48,912 nucleotides of DNA, from the NCBI GenBank assembly GCA_024709955.1, contig JANJVS010000041.1:1-48912 (forward strand), written 5' to 3'. A program made the translations under genes and the position numbers. Shown one piece after another: positions 1 through 7,361 of the stretch (its first letter is position 1; every line of letters begins with the position of its first letter). This DNA comes from Rhodocyclaceae bacterium (GTDB lineage Bacteria; Pseudomonadota; Gammaproteobacteria; Burkholderiales; Rhodocyclaceae). Under the pieces are notes generated by a model. The model saw only the letters and a program-made list of their open reading frames with translations, was not told where the DNA came from and did no database searches.

Positions 1-255
1 GCCGGAGAAGAGGACGATGGCAAAGGCAATCTTGCTTTCCTCGCCTGTGCCCCACTTGGCCTTGAACGCCACGCTGAAGACGACGGTGTAGACGGCGAGC
101 ATGAATAATGGATTGAACAGGGACCAGACAACGCCCAGCACGGAGCCCTTGTAGCGCCCGATGAAGTCGCGCCTGACCAGGTCGCGCAGCAGCCCGCGGT
201 GGCGGATCAGGCTGCCGAGCATGGCGGCGGGGGTGGCTGGGTGCTGGATACTCAT
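1..255 (-). CDS. ABC-2 type polysaccharide/O-antigen export permease, N-terminal part (partial)
   Basis: The reverse strand is open from an ATG at 255 to the window edge, giving 85 residues with no stop. The start MSIQHPATPAAML is followed by RDLVRRDFIGRYKGSVLGV and VWSLFNPLFMLAVYTVVFS, the N-terminal signature of Wzm/KpsM/RfbA-type permeases. These form the membrane channel that exports lipid-linked or capsular polysaccharide with a Wzt-type ATPase. The first membrane segment is visible around residues 38-60. The rest of the gene, and probably the ATPase gene, lies to the left of the window. The family call is secure; the exported glycan cannot be told. Confidence 0.85.
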   Translation of the reverse strand, partial: MSIQHPATPAAMLGSLIRHRGLLRDLVRRDFIGRYKGSVLGVVWSLFNPLFMLAVYTVVFSVAFKAKWGTGEESKIAFAIVLFSG

Positions 256-554
256 GGTCGGGAAGTCGCCGGGCAAGAGCGGGATTTTACCGTGAAAGTG
301 GCGGCCTACGAGGCAAAAGAGCCCTGCGCGGTTCCGTGGGTTGGGTTTCGGTCCGACTGGGTGGCGGCCGGCCGTTGTGTCGGGCTGAAGCCCGACCTAC
401 GAAACCCGGGCGGTTGAAACCCGACCTACAAACCGTTGATATGTACGGCCGGTCCAACGGATCTCTTGAGCCCATACCGCTTTCCCCGGATTGCAGACCC
501 AGGCAAACCGCCATAAAATGGAATTCCTTACTTCATTGTTTAAAGGCTAATCCA
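256..554. other. Intergenic strip without a gene
   Basis: About 300 bases between the divergent permease and antitoxin genes. It holds the REP-like hairpin at 379-396 with a degenerate tandem copy after it, and an AT-richer stretch at about 510-550 that probably carries the promoter of the toxin-antitoxin pair. Open frames here have repeat-like composition and no protein signature. Confidence 0.6.
379..430. repeat. REP-like hairpin with degenerate tandem copy
   Basis: GTCGGGCT-GA-AGCCCGAC at 379-396 is a perfect inverted repeat with 8-bp arms. It is followed by CTACGAAACC, and the tail is then repeated as GAAACCCGACCTAC at 417-430. Short palindromes of this GTCGGGCT/AGCCCGAC type are common extragenic repeats in proteobacteria. 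Confidence 0.7.
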
Positions 555-779
555 ATGTTGGCCAAACGCACAAGCAAAAATCAGGTGACGCTGCCCAAGG
601 CCATCGTTCAGATGGTTGGCGAGGCCGATTATTACGACGTGAGCGTCCAGGATGGAAAAATCGTTCTGACGCCGGTCCGCATCCATCAGGCGGAGAAGGT
701 GCGGAGCAAACTGGAGGAGCTGGGGATCGGCCCCGAGGACGTGGCGGACGCCATCGCCTGGGCACGCAAGTGCCCATGA
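555..779 (+). CDS. AbrB/MazE-type antitoxin
   Basis: A 74-aa protein. Residues 2-40 form a SpoVT/AbrB swapped-hairpin DNA-binding domain (SKNQVTLPKAIV, then GKIVLTPV). The C-terminal half is acidic and helical (KLEELGIGPEDVADAI) and would bind the toxin. The start at 555 fits the domain; an upstream in-frame ATG would add a proline- and arginine-rich leader translated from the REP region and is rejected. Its stop overlaps the next start as ATGA, typical of a translationally coupled toxin-antitoxin operon. It likely represses its own promoter together with the toxin. Confidence 0.85.
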   Translation: MLAKRTSKNQVTLPKAIVQMVGEADYYDVSVQDGKIVLTPVRIHQAEKVRSKLEELGIGPEDVADAIAWARKCP

Positions 780-1231
780 CGCGCCCGCGGGTCGTTCTCG
801 ACACCAACTGTCTGATCTCGGCGCTGATTTTTTCGCGGGGGCACTTTGCCTGGCTGCGCGACGCCTGGCAGGCCGGCCATTTTGTTGCCCTTGCCAGCCG
901 TGACACGGCGAACGAGCTTTTGCGTGTGCTGCAATATCCCAAGTTCAGGCTCACACGCGAAGAGCGCGAAATCTTGCTGGCCGAATTCCTGCCTTACGTC
1001 GAAACGGTCAAGATCGAAAGCATCCCGGAAGGATTGCCAGACATCCGCGATGGCGACGATCGCATCTTTTTGAGTCTCGCCGTTGCCGGTGGGGCGAATG
1101 TGCTGGTGAGTGGCGACGGCGACATCCTGGCGGTGAAAGCGCAATTCGCCATTCCGATTCTGACAGGCGCCGAGTTTGCCGATTGGTTGCGCTTGCGCGG
1201 TCAGGAAAAGCCGATGCGTTTTCCCGAGTGA
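776..1231 (+). CDS. PIN-domain ribonuclease toxin (putative TA toxin, TIGR00305-like)
   Basis: A 151-aa PIN domain protein. The acidic metal-binding residues are visible in order: D in VVLDTN near the N terminus, E in TANELLRVL, D in IRDGDDRIF and D in SGDGDIL. Known relatives are Mg-dependent RNases neutralised by a co-encoded AbrB-type antitoxin, as here. The ATG at 776 overlaps the antitoxin stop; a GTG six bases upstream is a less likely start. The domain looks intact. Target RNA is unknown. Confidence 0.87.
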   Translation: MTRPRVVLDTNCLISALIFSRGHFAWLRDAWQAGHFVALASRDTANELLRVLQYPKFRLTREEREILLAEFLPYVETVKIESIPEGLPDIRDGDDRIFLSLAVAGGANVLVSGDGDILAVKAQFAIPILTGAEFADWLRLRGQEKPMRFPE

Positions 1232-1305
1232 ATCCGGGTCCGAATCAACCGATAGACGTGCATCCTTGCCCCCTGTCCGCTTGGGAGACGCTGATTAATT
1301 CGATA

Positions 1306-1377
1306 TCGTCGTTCCGGCGTACGCCGGAACCCAGTCAAATCAAGCATCTGGACCCCGGCGTTCGCCGGGGTGACGAA
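1306..1377. repeat. Double-palindrome extragenic repeat
   Basis: Two perfect hairpins about 24 bp apart: TTCCGGCG-TA-CGCCGGAA at 1312-1329 and CCCCGGCG-TT-CGCCGGGG at 1353-1370, flanked by TCGTCG and TGACGA. This paired layout (TTCCGGCG...CCCAGTC...CTGGACCCCGGCG) is a well-known repeat found between genes in many proteobacteria. Confidence 0.8.
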
Positions 1378-1455
1378 TTATTCAGCGCTTCCCTTGCGGG
1401 AAACAACGCGATAGCCCGCCGGTTTCGTGACCGTCGCGCGGCCTGCATGCTGTCT

Positions 1456-1479
1456 CCCTCTCCCGCTTGCGGGAGAGGG
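1456..1479. repeat. CCCTCTCCCGC palindrome repeat
   Basis: CCCTCTCCCGC-TT-GCGGGAGAGGG is a perfect inverted repeat with 11-bp arms, followed by CCGGGGAGA. It matches another common extragenic repeat type of proteobacteria. It ends less than 20 bp before the DUF433 remnant, so its insertion may have broken that gene. Confidence 0.75.
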
Positions 1480-1496
1480 CCGGGGAGAAGGCACGG

Positions 1497-1592
1497 TTCG
1501 TGGCGGGCGGCATGACAACCGAGGAGATTCTGGCCGACTATGCAGACCTCGGATACACGGTTTCCCGTGGCAGATTTCGGGATCCAGGGTGA
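1497..1592 (+). pseudogene. DUF433 antitoxin-like C-terminal remnant
   Basis: The frame reads FVAGGMTTEEILADYADL, the C-terminal signature of DUF433 proteins (usually AAGMTEEEILADYPDL). These are small proteins commonly paired with PIN-like DUF5615 toxins. The N-terminal HTH-like part is absent and the sequence runs into a REP palindrome upstream. The usual continuation after DL is replaced by unrelated residues before a stop at 1590-1592. This is a decayed fragment, not a functional gene. Confidence 0.6.
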
Positions 1593-1727
1593 TGCGGTCG
1601 GAATGGTGTATTCAGCCTCCTCGGTCATGCCGTCGAGTGTAGTCGCGACATCGGCGGAATGCCCGCGTGACGGCGTGACCGTCGTCAGGTCATTGCGCCA
1701 CCCACACCCTGCCCCTTGCGCATCCAC

Positions 1728-4004
1728 CTATTTGGTGAGCGCCATGAACAGCGCCGGCAGCTTCTCCGGCAGTCGCTGAACATTGTCGACCACGGTGTAC
1801 TGGCGTCCGAAGATGTCGGCGACGTAGTCGTCGGCCTTGGGGTCGAGGTTGATGCAGAAGGTGAAGATGCCCTGCTGGCCGAGTTCGCGCACGGCGCGGC
1901 GGGCGTCCTCGATGAGCAGTCTCTCGTCGCCGACGTCGACGTCGGCGGGCCGGCCGTCGGTGAGCACGAGCAGCAGCTTCTTGTCGGCCTTCTGGCCGTC
2001 TAGGTAGTGGGCGGCGTGGCGCAGCGCGGCGCCCATACGCGTGGACCAGCCGGCCTGCATTGCGGCGAGCCGTGCCTTCACGGTGTCGCCCCAGGATTCG
2101 CGATAGCCCTTGATGTGCAGGTAGCGCACGTCGTGGCGGGTGTTGGAATGGAAACCGCCGATGGCGAAGGGGTCGCCCAGGTGCTCGATGGCCCAGGCGA
2201 GCAGAGAGACCGCTTCCTGCGACAGTTCGAACACGGTCTGGTCGGCGCCGGCGACGTTCTCGTTGAGCGATTCGGAGAGGTCGAGCAGCAGGCTCACCGC
2301 GATGTTGCGGCCGCTGGTGCGGTGACTCATGTTGATGCGTGGGTCGGGCGTGGCGCCGCTCATGAAGTCGATGAGCGAGCGCACCGCGACGTCGAGATCG
2401 AGCTCGCTGCCTTCTTCCTGATAGCGGATGCGCACCTTGTCCTGCGGCTTCAAGAGGTCGAGCATGCGCTTCAGGCGCTTGGCGAGTGCGGTGTGCTTGT
2501 CGAGCAGGCGGTCGATGTCGGCGGGGTTGCCGCTGGGATGCAGGTGTTCGTACAGGCTCACCCAGTCGGGCCGGTAGGTCTGGCTGCTGTAGTCCCATTC
2601 CGGGTAGTGACGGGGCGGCAGCGATTGCACTTCGGATTCCTTCTTCTGCTGCTTATCCGGATCGTCGAAGAAATCCTCGTCGTCGCTGTCCTCGATGTAT
2701 TGCCACAGATGGCGGTTGTCGTCGCGGTAGTCGATGACGGTGTCGTCGAAGTGGACCCGGGCGAACTGGTCGCTCTGCAGCCGCGTACGCGCCGAGAAGC
2801 TGAGCGCGAGGTCGGCGATTTCACGGGTGTTCGACGCGCCGTGCGCCATGATCTCGCGAAAGCGCCGGGCGAACTCGAGGATGTGCGGGTTGGCGTAGCC
2901 GTGCGCGTCGTCGAGCAGGGCGCGCGACAGCATGGTGAGGCGGTGGCGCAGGCAGGACGTGGTGTCCGGGTCGCAATCGGCCTCGCCCGGATGCGGATGC
3001 AGGCGGAGGAAAACGTCGCGCAGACCGGGGTATTCGCGGCACAGCAGTGTGTCGATGCGACAATCCTCGAAAAACTCCACGCCCAGGCGCTGCAGCGGGC
3101 TGTAGTTGTCGGCGATGATCGGCGTGCTCCAGCGGCGATGGCCAACCATGTGCGCCAGCACGGCACGATAGCGATCGATGCCCTTCACGCCGTCGCGGCT
3201 GTCGAACACGTCCGGCACCCGCATGCCGAGACGATCGTAATACGGGATGGGCTTGCGCAGCGTGTCGAAGGCGGTGGAGTACGGCACCAGTTGTTCGGCA
3301 TCCTGCCACAGGCCGCGCAGGTACAGGTCCAGTCTGCGCTCGACGTCGGCGAACAGCACGCCGTGGCGCTCGCGCTGCAGCACGGCGCGGCTGTCGGCGG
3401 ATTTCAGCGCGAAGTACTCCTCCTGCCGCTGCGGGTGGATACGATAGTTGCGGATGCCGTATTCGACCCAGTTGCGCACGCCTTCCATGGACAGCTGGGT
3501 GAAGAGAAACGGGGCCTGCTCGAAGAAGGCCGGCAGCCCCGGGCTCGGAAAAGTGGTGTGGTGGCCATGGATCGAGCCGGTGGTGCGCACCATCAGATCC
3601 AGGGCAATGTCGAGGTAGCGTTCCAGCGGCTCCAGTGCATGCAGACGCCGCGCGACCGGCGCCAGGGTCTGGATGAAGGGTGCGATCGCCTTGCCATTGG
3701 GCGACCGGTGCATCGCGTGGATGGCCTGCATCACCGGCGGCAGGGCGTCTTCACCCAGCACCCTGGCCACCGAGGGCCACACCTCGAGGAAGGCAAGAAT
3801 GGGCTCGTCGCCGCGCCCCATGCGGCCGAGAAAGTGCGCGGCATCGAGGTAGGCCGACAGGCCCTCGCGCGTCAGCGCCGCCAGCGCCTCGGCCATGGCG
3901 TCCTCGAACACCGCCCTGACGCTCGGGAAGCCGCTGTTGAGCTGCGTCCAGTACGCAGCCATCAGGGGATGCTGGTATTCGGTGTCGGTGTCGGTCGTAC
4001 TCAT
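1728..4004 (-). CDS. cbbO: CbbO, von Willebrand A domain RuBisCO activase subunit
   Basis: A 758-aa CbbO/NorD-family protein. With the AAA+ protein CbbQ, CbbO remodels inhibited RuBisCO; it carries the RuBisCO-binding VWA module. The VWA domain occupies the last ~190 residues, with the MIDAS motif DLSES at about 575-579, a second segment WSTRMGAALRHA and LVLTDGRPAD. An acidic stretch (DSDDEDFFDDPD) lies in the middle. The start MSTTDTDTEYQHP at 4004 is chosen because longer in-frame starts run back into cbbQ. It lies 37 bp downstream of cbbQ and is the last gene of the block. Family and role are well supported by the cbbM-cbbQ context. Confidence 0.93.
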   Translation of the reverse strand: MSTTDTDTEYQHPLMAAYWTQLNSGFPSVRAVFEDAMAEALAALTREGLSAYLDAAHFLGRMGRGDEPILAFLEVWPSVARVLGEDALPPVMQAIHAMHRSPNGKAIAPFIQTLAPVARRLHALEPLERYLDIALDLMVRTTGSIHGHHTTFPSPGLPAFFEQAPFLFTQLSMEGVRNWVEYGIRNYRIHPQRQEEYFALKSADSRAVLQRERHGVLFADVERRLDLYLRGLWQDAEQLVPYSTAFDTLRKPIPYYDRLGMRVPDVFDSRDGVKGIDRYRAVLAHMVGHRRWSTPIIADNYSPLQRLGVEFFEDCRIDTLLCREYPGLRDVFLRLHPHPGEADCDPDTTSCLRHRLTMLSRALLDDAHGYANPHILEFARRFREIMAHGASNTREIADLALSFSARTRLQSDQFARVHFDDTVIDYRDDNRHLWQYIEDSDDEDFFDDPDKQQKKESEVQSLPPRHYPEWDYSSQTYRPDWVSLYEHLHPSGNPADIDRLLDKHTALAKRLKRMLDLLKPQDKVRIRYQEEGSELDLDVAVRSLIDFMSGATPDPRINMSHRTSGRNIAVSLLLDLSESLNENVAGADQTVFELSQEAVSLLAWAIEHLGDPFAIGGFHSNTRHDVRYLHIKGYRESWGDTVKARLAAMQAGWSTRMGAALRHAAHYLDGQKADKKLLLVLTDGRPADVDVGDERLLIEDARRAVRELGQQGIFTFCINLDPKADDYVADIFGRQYTVVDNVQRLPEKLPALFMALTK

Positions 4005-4041
4005 GGCGGTTCCCCTCCCCGCTCGCGGGGTCCGGGGGGTG

Positions 4042-4845
4042 TCAGACAAACGTCGCGTCGATGGCGTGATCGAGGGTCTCGCGGATGTCGGCGTCGTCGG
4101 TGATGGGCCGCACCAGCGCCATGTAGCAGGCCTCGCGCGGCGCGACGCCGTCCTTGATGAGGGTGGCCGCATACACCAGCAGCCGCGTGGAGATACCTTC
4201 GTCGAGCCCGTGGCCCTTGAGGCCGCGCGCGACGCCGCCGATCTTCACCAGCTTGCCGGCGGTGGTGGCGTCGAGTCCGGTCTCCTGCGCCAGGATGGTG
4301 GTTTCCAGCTCCACCGCCGGATAGTCGAAATCGAAGGCGGTGAAGCGCTGCTTGGTGGACTGCTTGAGGTCCTTCATCAGCGACTGGTAGCCGGGGTTGT
4401 ACGAGATCACCAACTGGAAGTCGGGATGCGCGTGGATCAGCTCGCCCTTCTTGTCGAGCGGCAGGGTACGGCGATGATCGGTGAGGGGATGGATCACCAC
4501 GGTGGTGTCCTGGCGGGCTTCCACGATCTCGTCGAGATAGCAGATCGCACCGATGCGCGCGGCGGTGGTGAGCGGGCCGTCGAGCCAGCGCGTGCCGCCG
4601 GATTCGAGCAGATAGCGGCCGACCAGGTCGGACGCCGTCATGTCCTCGTTGCAGGCGACGGTTACGAGGGGCTTGCCGAGTTTCCACGCCATGTACTCGA
4701 CGAAGCGCGACTTGCCGCAGCCGGTCGGGCCCTTCACCATCACCGGCAGGCGGTTGCGGTAGGCGGCCTCGTACAGCTGCACTTCCCGGCCCTGGGCCTG
4801 GTAGTAGGGCTCCCTGTGAACCTTGTACTGTTCAGTGTCGGTCAT
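4042..4845 (-). CDS. cbbQ: CbbQ, AAA+ RuBisCO activase ATPase
   Basis: A 267-aa MoxR-type AAA+ ATPase. Walker A is GPTGCGKS at residues 39-46 and Walker B is ICYLDE at about 101-106. The C-terminal lid domain is complete. CbbQ hexamers with CbbO use ATP to free RuBisCO of inhibitory sugar phosphates. The start at 4845 gives the standard N terminus (MTDTEQYKVHREPYY). It follows cbbM by 101 bp, a gap that contains an intrinsic terminator, so expression probably depends on read-through or a separate promoter. Confidence 0.95.
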   Translation of the reverse strand: MTDTEQYKVHREPYYQAQGREVQLYEAAYRNRLPVMVKGPTGCGKSRFVEYMAWKLGKPLVTVACNEDMTASDLVGRYLLESGGTRWLDGPLTTAARIGAICYLDEIVEARQDTTVVIHPLTDHRRTLPLDKKGELIHAHPDFQLVISYNPGYQSLMKDLKQSTKQRFTAFDFDYPAVELETTILAQETGLDATTAGKLVKIGGVARGLKGHGLDEGISTRLLVYAATLIKDGVAPREACYMALVRPITDDADIRETLDHAIDATFV

Positions 4846-4865
4846 GATTGCCTCGTCGGAAAGGG

Positions 4866-4888
4866 AAAAACCCCGCCGAAGCGGGGTT
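4866..4888 (-). terminator. Intrinsic terminator between cbbM and cbbQ
   Basis: On the reverse strand AACCCCGC-TTCG-GCGGGGTT is a strong stem with a stable UUCG loop, followed directly by a run of five T. It lies 58 bp after the cbbM stop and just before the cbbQ start region. It would lower cbbQO transcription relative to cbbM. Confidence 0.85.
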
Positions 4889-4946
4889 GCAGGCGATCTC
4901 GCGGGGCGAACCGTCTGGAGCCCGGTCCGGTCCGCAAGCGGGCCGC

Positions 4947-6326
4947 TTACTTGTGCACGCCCAGCTTCTCGCGCCAGCCGGGGAACAGCGTGTCGGCGTC
5001 CTTCGGGAAGGATTCGAAGGCACGGGCGAATTCGCGGTGCTCCTTGGCGAATTCGATTGGGTCGGCGCCGGACTTCCAGCACTCGTACGACTGGCGCAGC
5101 GAGATCGCGCCGGCCGCCGGCGAGTCGATGTGGCCGTAGGAGCCGCCGCCGGCGGTGTTGATGACGTTGCCGTGGCCGAGGTTCTCGAAGAAGCCCGGCA
5201 GGCGCAGTGCGTTCATGCCGCCCGAGATGATCGGCGTGGTCGGCTTCATGCCGTACCACTTCTGGAAGTAGACCGGGCCCTGACACTCGTCGCGCTCGAT
5301 CATGTAGGCGATGATCTTGTCGTCGCCCTCGCCTTCCATCTTGCCGTAGCCCATGGTGCCGACGTGGATGCCGGAGGCGCCCTGCAGACGGGACATCTTG
5401 GCCAGCACGAAGGCGGTGTAGCCGCGCTTCGAGGAGGGCGAGGTCACGGCGCCGTGGCCGGCGCGGTGGTAGTGCAGGAACTGGTTCGGGTACTGGCGAC
5501 GGCAGGTGGTGACCATGCCGGGACCGCCGACGTAACCGTCCACCAGGAAGGCCAGCTTGTTGGCGTCCGGGCCGAAGCACTCCAGGGCGAAATCGGCGCG
5601 CGCCATCATCTCGTAGTGGTCGTCGGCGGTGATGTTCATGGAGAACAGCTTGGCCTGGCCGGTTTCGTCCATGGCGCGCTTCATGGCGTCATAGACCAGC
5701 GGGATGGTCTTCTTCAGCGGGGCGAACACCTGGTTGCCCTGCGGCTCGTCGTTCTTGATGAAGTCGCCGCCGAGCCAGAACTGGTAGGCCGCCTTGGCGA
5801 AGGGCTCGGGACGCAGGCCGAGCTTGGGCTTGATGATGGTGCCGGCGATGTAGCCGCCGTCCTTGACCGGGCGGCCGAGGATGCGCCACAGGTCCTCGAT
5901 GTTGTAGGCCGGGCAGTCGAACTGGCGGATCACTTCCGGCGGCACGTAGAAGTCGATCATCTTGGCGTGCTCGATGTCGCCCATGCCCTGGTTGTTGCCG
6001 ATGGTCAGGGTCAGGAAGGAGACCAGCATCATGCGGCCGTCGATGACGTTGCGGTCGAACAGGTCGATCGGGTAGGCGATGCGCATGTCCTCGGTCGCCT
6101 CGTCGATGTAGTACACCAGCGCATCGACGCCCTTGGTGAATTCGTCGGTGGTGCACACTTCGACGTTGGTGCCGGTCGAGGACTCGGCGGCGAAGTGCGC
6201 GGCGGCCTCCAGATAGCCGTAGCCCGCCTTGGGCTTCATCTTGTAGGCGCACAGGATGTGCTTGCCGCCCTTGATCAGGTCGTCTTCCTTGAGGTCAAGC
6301 GCGGCGTAGCGGTTCGATTGATCCAT
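4947..6326 (-). CDS. cbbM: Form II ribulose-1,5-bisphosphate carboxylase/oxygenase
   Basis: A 459-aa form II RuBisCO, the CO2-fixing enzyme of the Calvin cycle, usually a dimer of large subunits with no small subunit. Key residues fall exactly at form II numbering: K166 (GTIIKPKLG), carbamylated K191 with D193 and E194 ([13 protein letters not shown]), H287 ([10 protein letters not shown]) and loop-6 K329 (GYGKMEGEG). The start at 6326 ([12 protein letters not shown]) has a GAGGAG site upstream; longer in-frame starts add a non-conserved leader. It lies 110 bp downstream of cbbY with a likely CbbR element in between and is followed by a terminator. Fully intact. Confidence 0.98.
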   Translation of the reverse strand: MDQSNRYAALDLKEDDLIKGGKHILCAYKMKPKAGYGYLEAAAHFAAESSTGTNVEVCTTDEFTKGVDALVYYIDEATEDMRIAYPIDLFDRNVIDGRMMLVSFLTLTIGNNQGMGDIEHAKMIDFYVPPEVIRQFDCPAYNIEDLWRILGRPVKDGGYIAGTIIKPKLGLRPEPFAKAAYQFWLGGDFIKNDEPQGNQVFAPLKKTIPLVYDAMKRAMDETGQAKLFSMNITADDHYEMMARADFALECFGPDANKLAFLVDGYVGGPGMVTTCRRQYPNQFLHYHRAGHGAVTSPSSKRGYTAFVLAKMSRLQGASGIHVGTMGYGKMEGEGDDKIIAYMIERDECQGPVYFQKWYGMKPTTPIISGGMNALRLPGFFENLGHGNVINTAGGGSYGHIDSPAAGAISLRQSYECWKSGADPIEFAKEHREFARAFESFPKDADTLFPGWREKLGVHK

Positions 6327-6403
6327 TCTTGTGTCTCCTCGTTCAGTCAGCGTGTTGATGGTGTTCGATTGCGTGTTGGAAGGCATCTTAGTGAGCCTGG
6401 TCT

Positions 6404-6428
6404 ATAAAGGCCAGTCACGTTTTTTTAT
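6404..6428. promoter_or_regulatory. Putative CbbR operator upstream of cbbM
   Basis: ATAA-N4-CAGTCACG-N-TT-N-TTTAT. The same 25-bp layout occurs at 7241-7265 upstream of cbbY, with 19 of 25 positions identical. It lies about 78 bp upstream of the cbbM start. LysR-type regulators such as CbbR bind AT-rich inverted T-N11-A boxes, so a CbbR site is a reasonable inference. Confidence 0.55.
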
Positions 6429-6436
6429 CGTAATCA

Positions 6437-7213
6437 TCAGTGGTGCTTGATGCTTTCGCTATGCCACAGACGCAGCAAATCCAGGTCCACCAGGGACTTG
6501 CCGCGCAGGTCGCCGCGGCGCGCGCGGCAGGGGCGATCCGGCTCCCCGAGGTCGGAGAGCACGGCGAGCGCGCCGCTGAAGTCGTGGTCCAGCGTGTATT
6601 CGCTCTCGGTCACTAAGGTCGGCAGGCCGGCGGCGAGGCTGGCCCGCAGCCCGTTATAGGAATCCTCGAAGGCGAGGCAGGCGGCGGCGGGAAGTCCCAG
6701 GCGCTCCAATACCCAGAGATAGATGTCGGGCGCCGGTTTCTTCGCCGGCACCACGTCGCCGGCGCCAATGACCTCGAACCAGGATTCGGCGTCCGGCGCG
6801 AGGCTCGCGCGCAGGAGGGCCGCCACGTTCTCCGGAGAGGTCGTCGTCGCGATGGCGAGCCGCAGTCCGGCGGCCCGCGCGGCGCGTATCAGCGCCGCGA
6901 CGCCCGGCCGCAGCGGCAGGCGGCCGGCCTGGACCAGATGTACGAAATGCTGGGTCTTCAGCGTGTGCAGCTTGCGGATCAGCGTGTCGAATTCCGGCCG
7001 CGCCAGCAACTGGGGATCGTGCAGCCGCGCATAGTGCGTCATGCGTTCCTTGCCGCCGGTGACCGCCAGCAGCTCGCCGTAGAGCGCGGCATCCCAGCGC
7101 CAGGACAAGCCGGCTTCCTCGAAGGCCATGTTGAAGGCGATGCGATGGCCGTCGCGCTCGGTGTCCGCCAGCGTGCCATCCACGTCGAAGATCAGGGCTT
7201 GCAGGTTCGTCAT
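6437..7213 (-). CDS. cbbY: CbbY-type HAD phosphatase (xylulose-1,5-bisphosphate phosphatase)
   Basis: A 258-aa HAD-superfamily phosphatase. Motif I is FDVDGTLADTE at residues 8-18, motif II is in IATTTSPEN, the motif III lysine is in PAKKPAPDIY and motif IV is CLAFEDSYNG. The cap segment LLAVTGGKERM is typical of CbbY. CbbY removes xylulose-1,5-bisphosphate, a misfire product that inhibits RuBisCO, complementing CbbQO. The start at 7213 (MTNLQALIF) puts motif I at the usual place; an upstream in-frame ATG is rejected. It sits between cbbR and cbbM, divergent from cbbR. Confidence 0.88.
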   Translation of the reverse strand: MTNLQALIFDVDGTLADTERDGHRIAFNMAFEEAGLSWRWDAALYGELLAVTGGKERMTHYARLHDPQLLARPEFDTLIRKLHTLKTQHFVHLVQAGRLPLRPGVAALIRAARAAGLRLAIATTTSPENVAALLRASLAPDAESWFEVIGAGDVVPAKKPAPDIYLWVLERLGLPAAACLAFEDSYNGLRASLAAGLPTLVTESEYTLDHDFSGALAVLSDLGEPDRPCRARRGDLRGKSLVDLDLLRLWHSESIKHH

Positions 7214-7240
7214 GGGCGGCAACGATAGCGGGATAAATCC

Positions 7241-7276
7241 ATAAGCAACAGTCACGATTATTTATTGCGATGATAA
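7241..7276. promoter_or_regulatory. Putative CbbR operator in the cbbR-cbbY intergenic region
   Basis: Two overlapping AT-rich inverted boxes: ATAA at 7241-7244 with TTAT at 7258-7261, and TTAT at 7258-7261 with ATAA at 7273-7276 (spacing 11). The CAGTCACG block at 7249-7256 is repeated before cbbM. The position, 28 bp from the cbbY start and 86 bp from the cbbR start, suits control of both genes by CbbR. Confidence 0.55.
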
Positions 7277-7313
7277 GATCGGCTGAACAACAAGGCCGCA
7301 CGCACGGGGCGCG

Positions 7314-7341
7314 AAAACTCGGCGCCGGCGGAACGGTGGCC
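7314..7341 (+). repeat. Dispersed GAGGTV-type repeat, copy 1
   Basis: Core at 7319-7338, one mismatch to TCGGCGCYGGCGGGACGGTG (a G to A change near the right side), with an AAAA left flank. It lies in the presumed 5' leader of cbbR, ending about 20 bp before the ATG. Confidence 0.85.
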
Positions 7342-7361
7342 GTCAGAGGGAGCATATCGCC

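Larger units (their letters stand above)
1232..1727. other. Repeat-rich intergenic strip
   Basis: Nearly 500 bases with no intact gene. It contains two different widespread proteobacterial extragenic palindromes (1306-1377 and 1456-1479) and a decayed DUF433 fragment (1497-1592). Translations across the palindromes give the LDPGVRRGDE-type peptides often mis-annotated as proteins. Nothing recognisable was seen in 1593-1727. Confidence 0.7.

Noticed and set aside
1183-1515. 110-aa frame containing LDPGVRRGDE and PSPACGRGPG
   Set aside because: These peptides are translations of known extragenic palindromes, not proteins.
2007-4103. A 698-aa frame antisense to cbbO
   Set aside because: Shadow of cbbO; low-complexity Val/Gly/His-rich translation.
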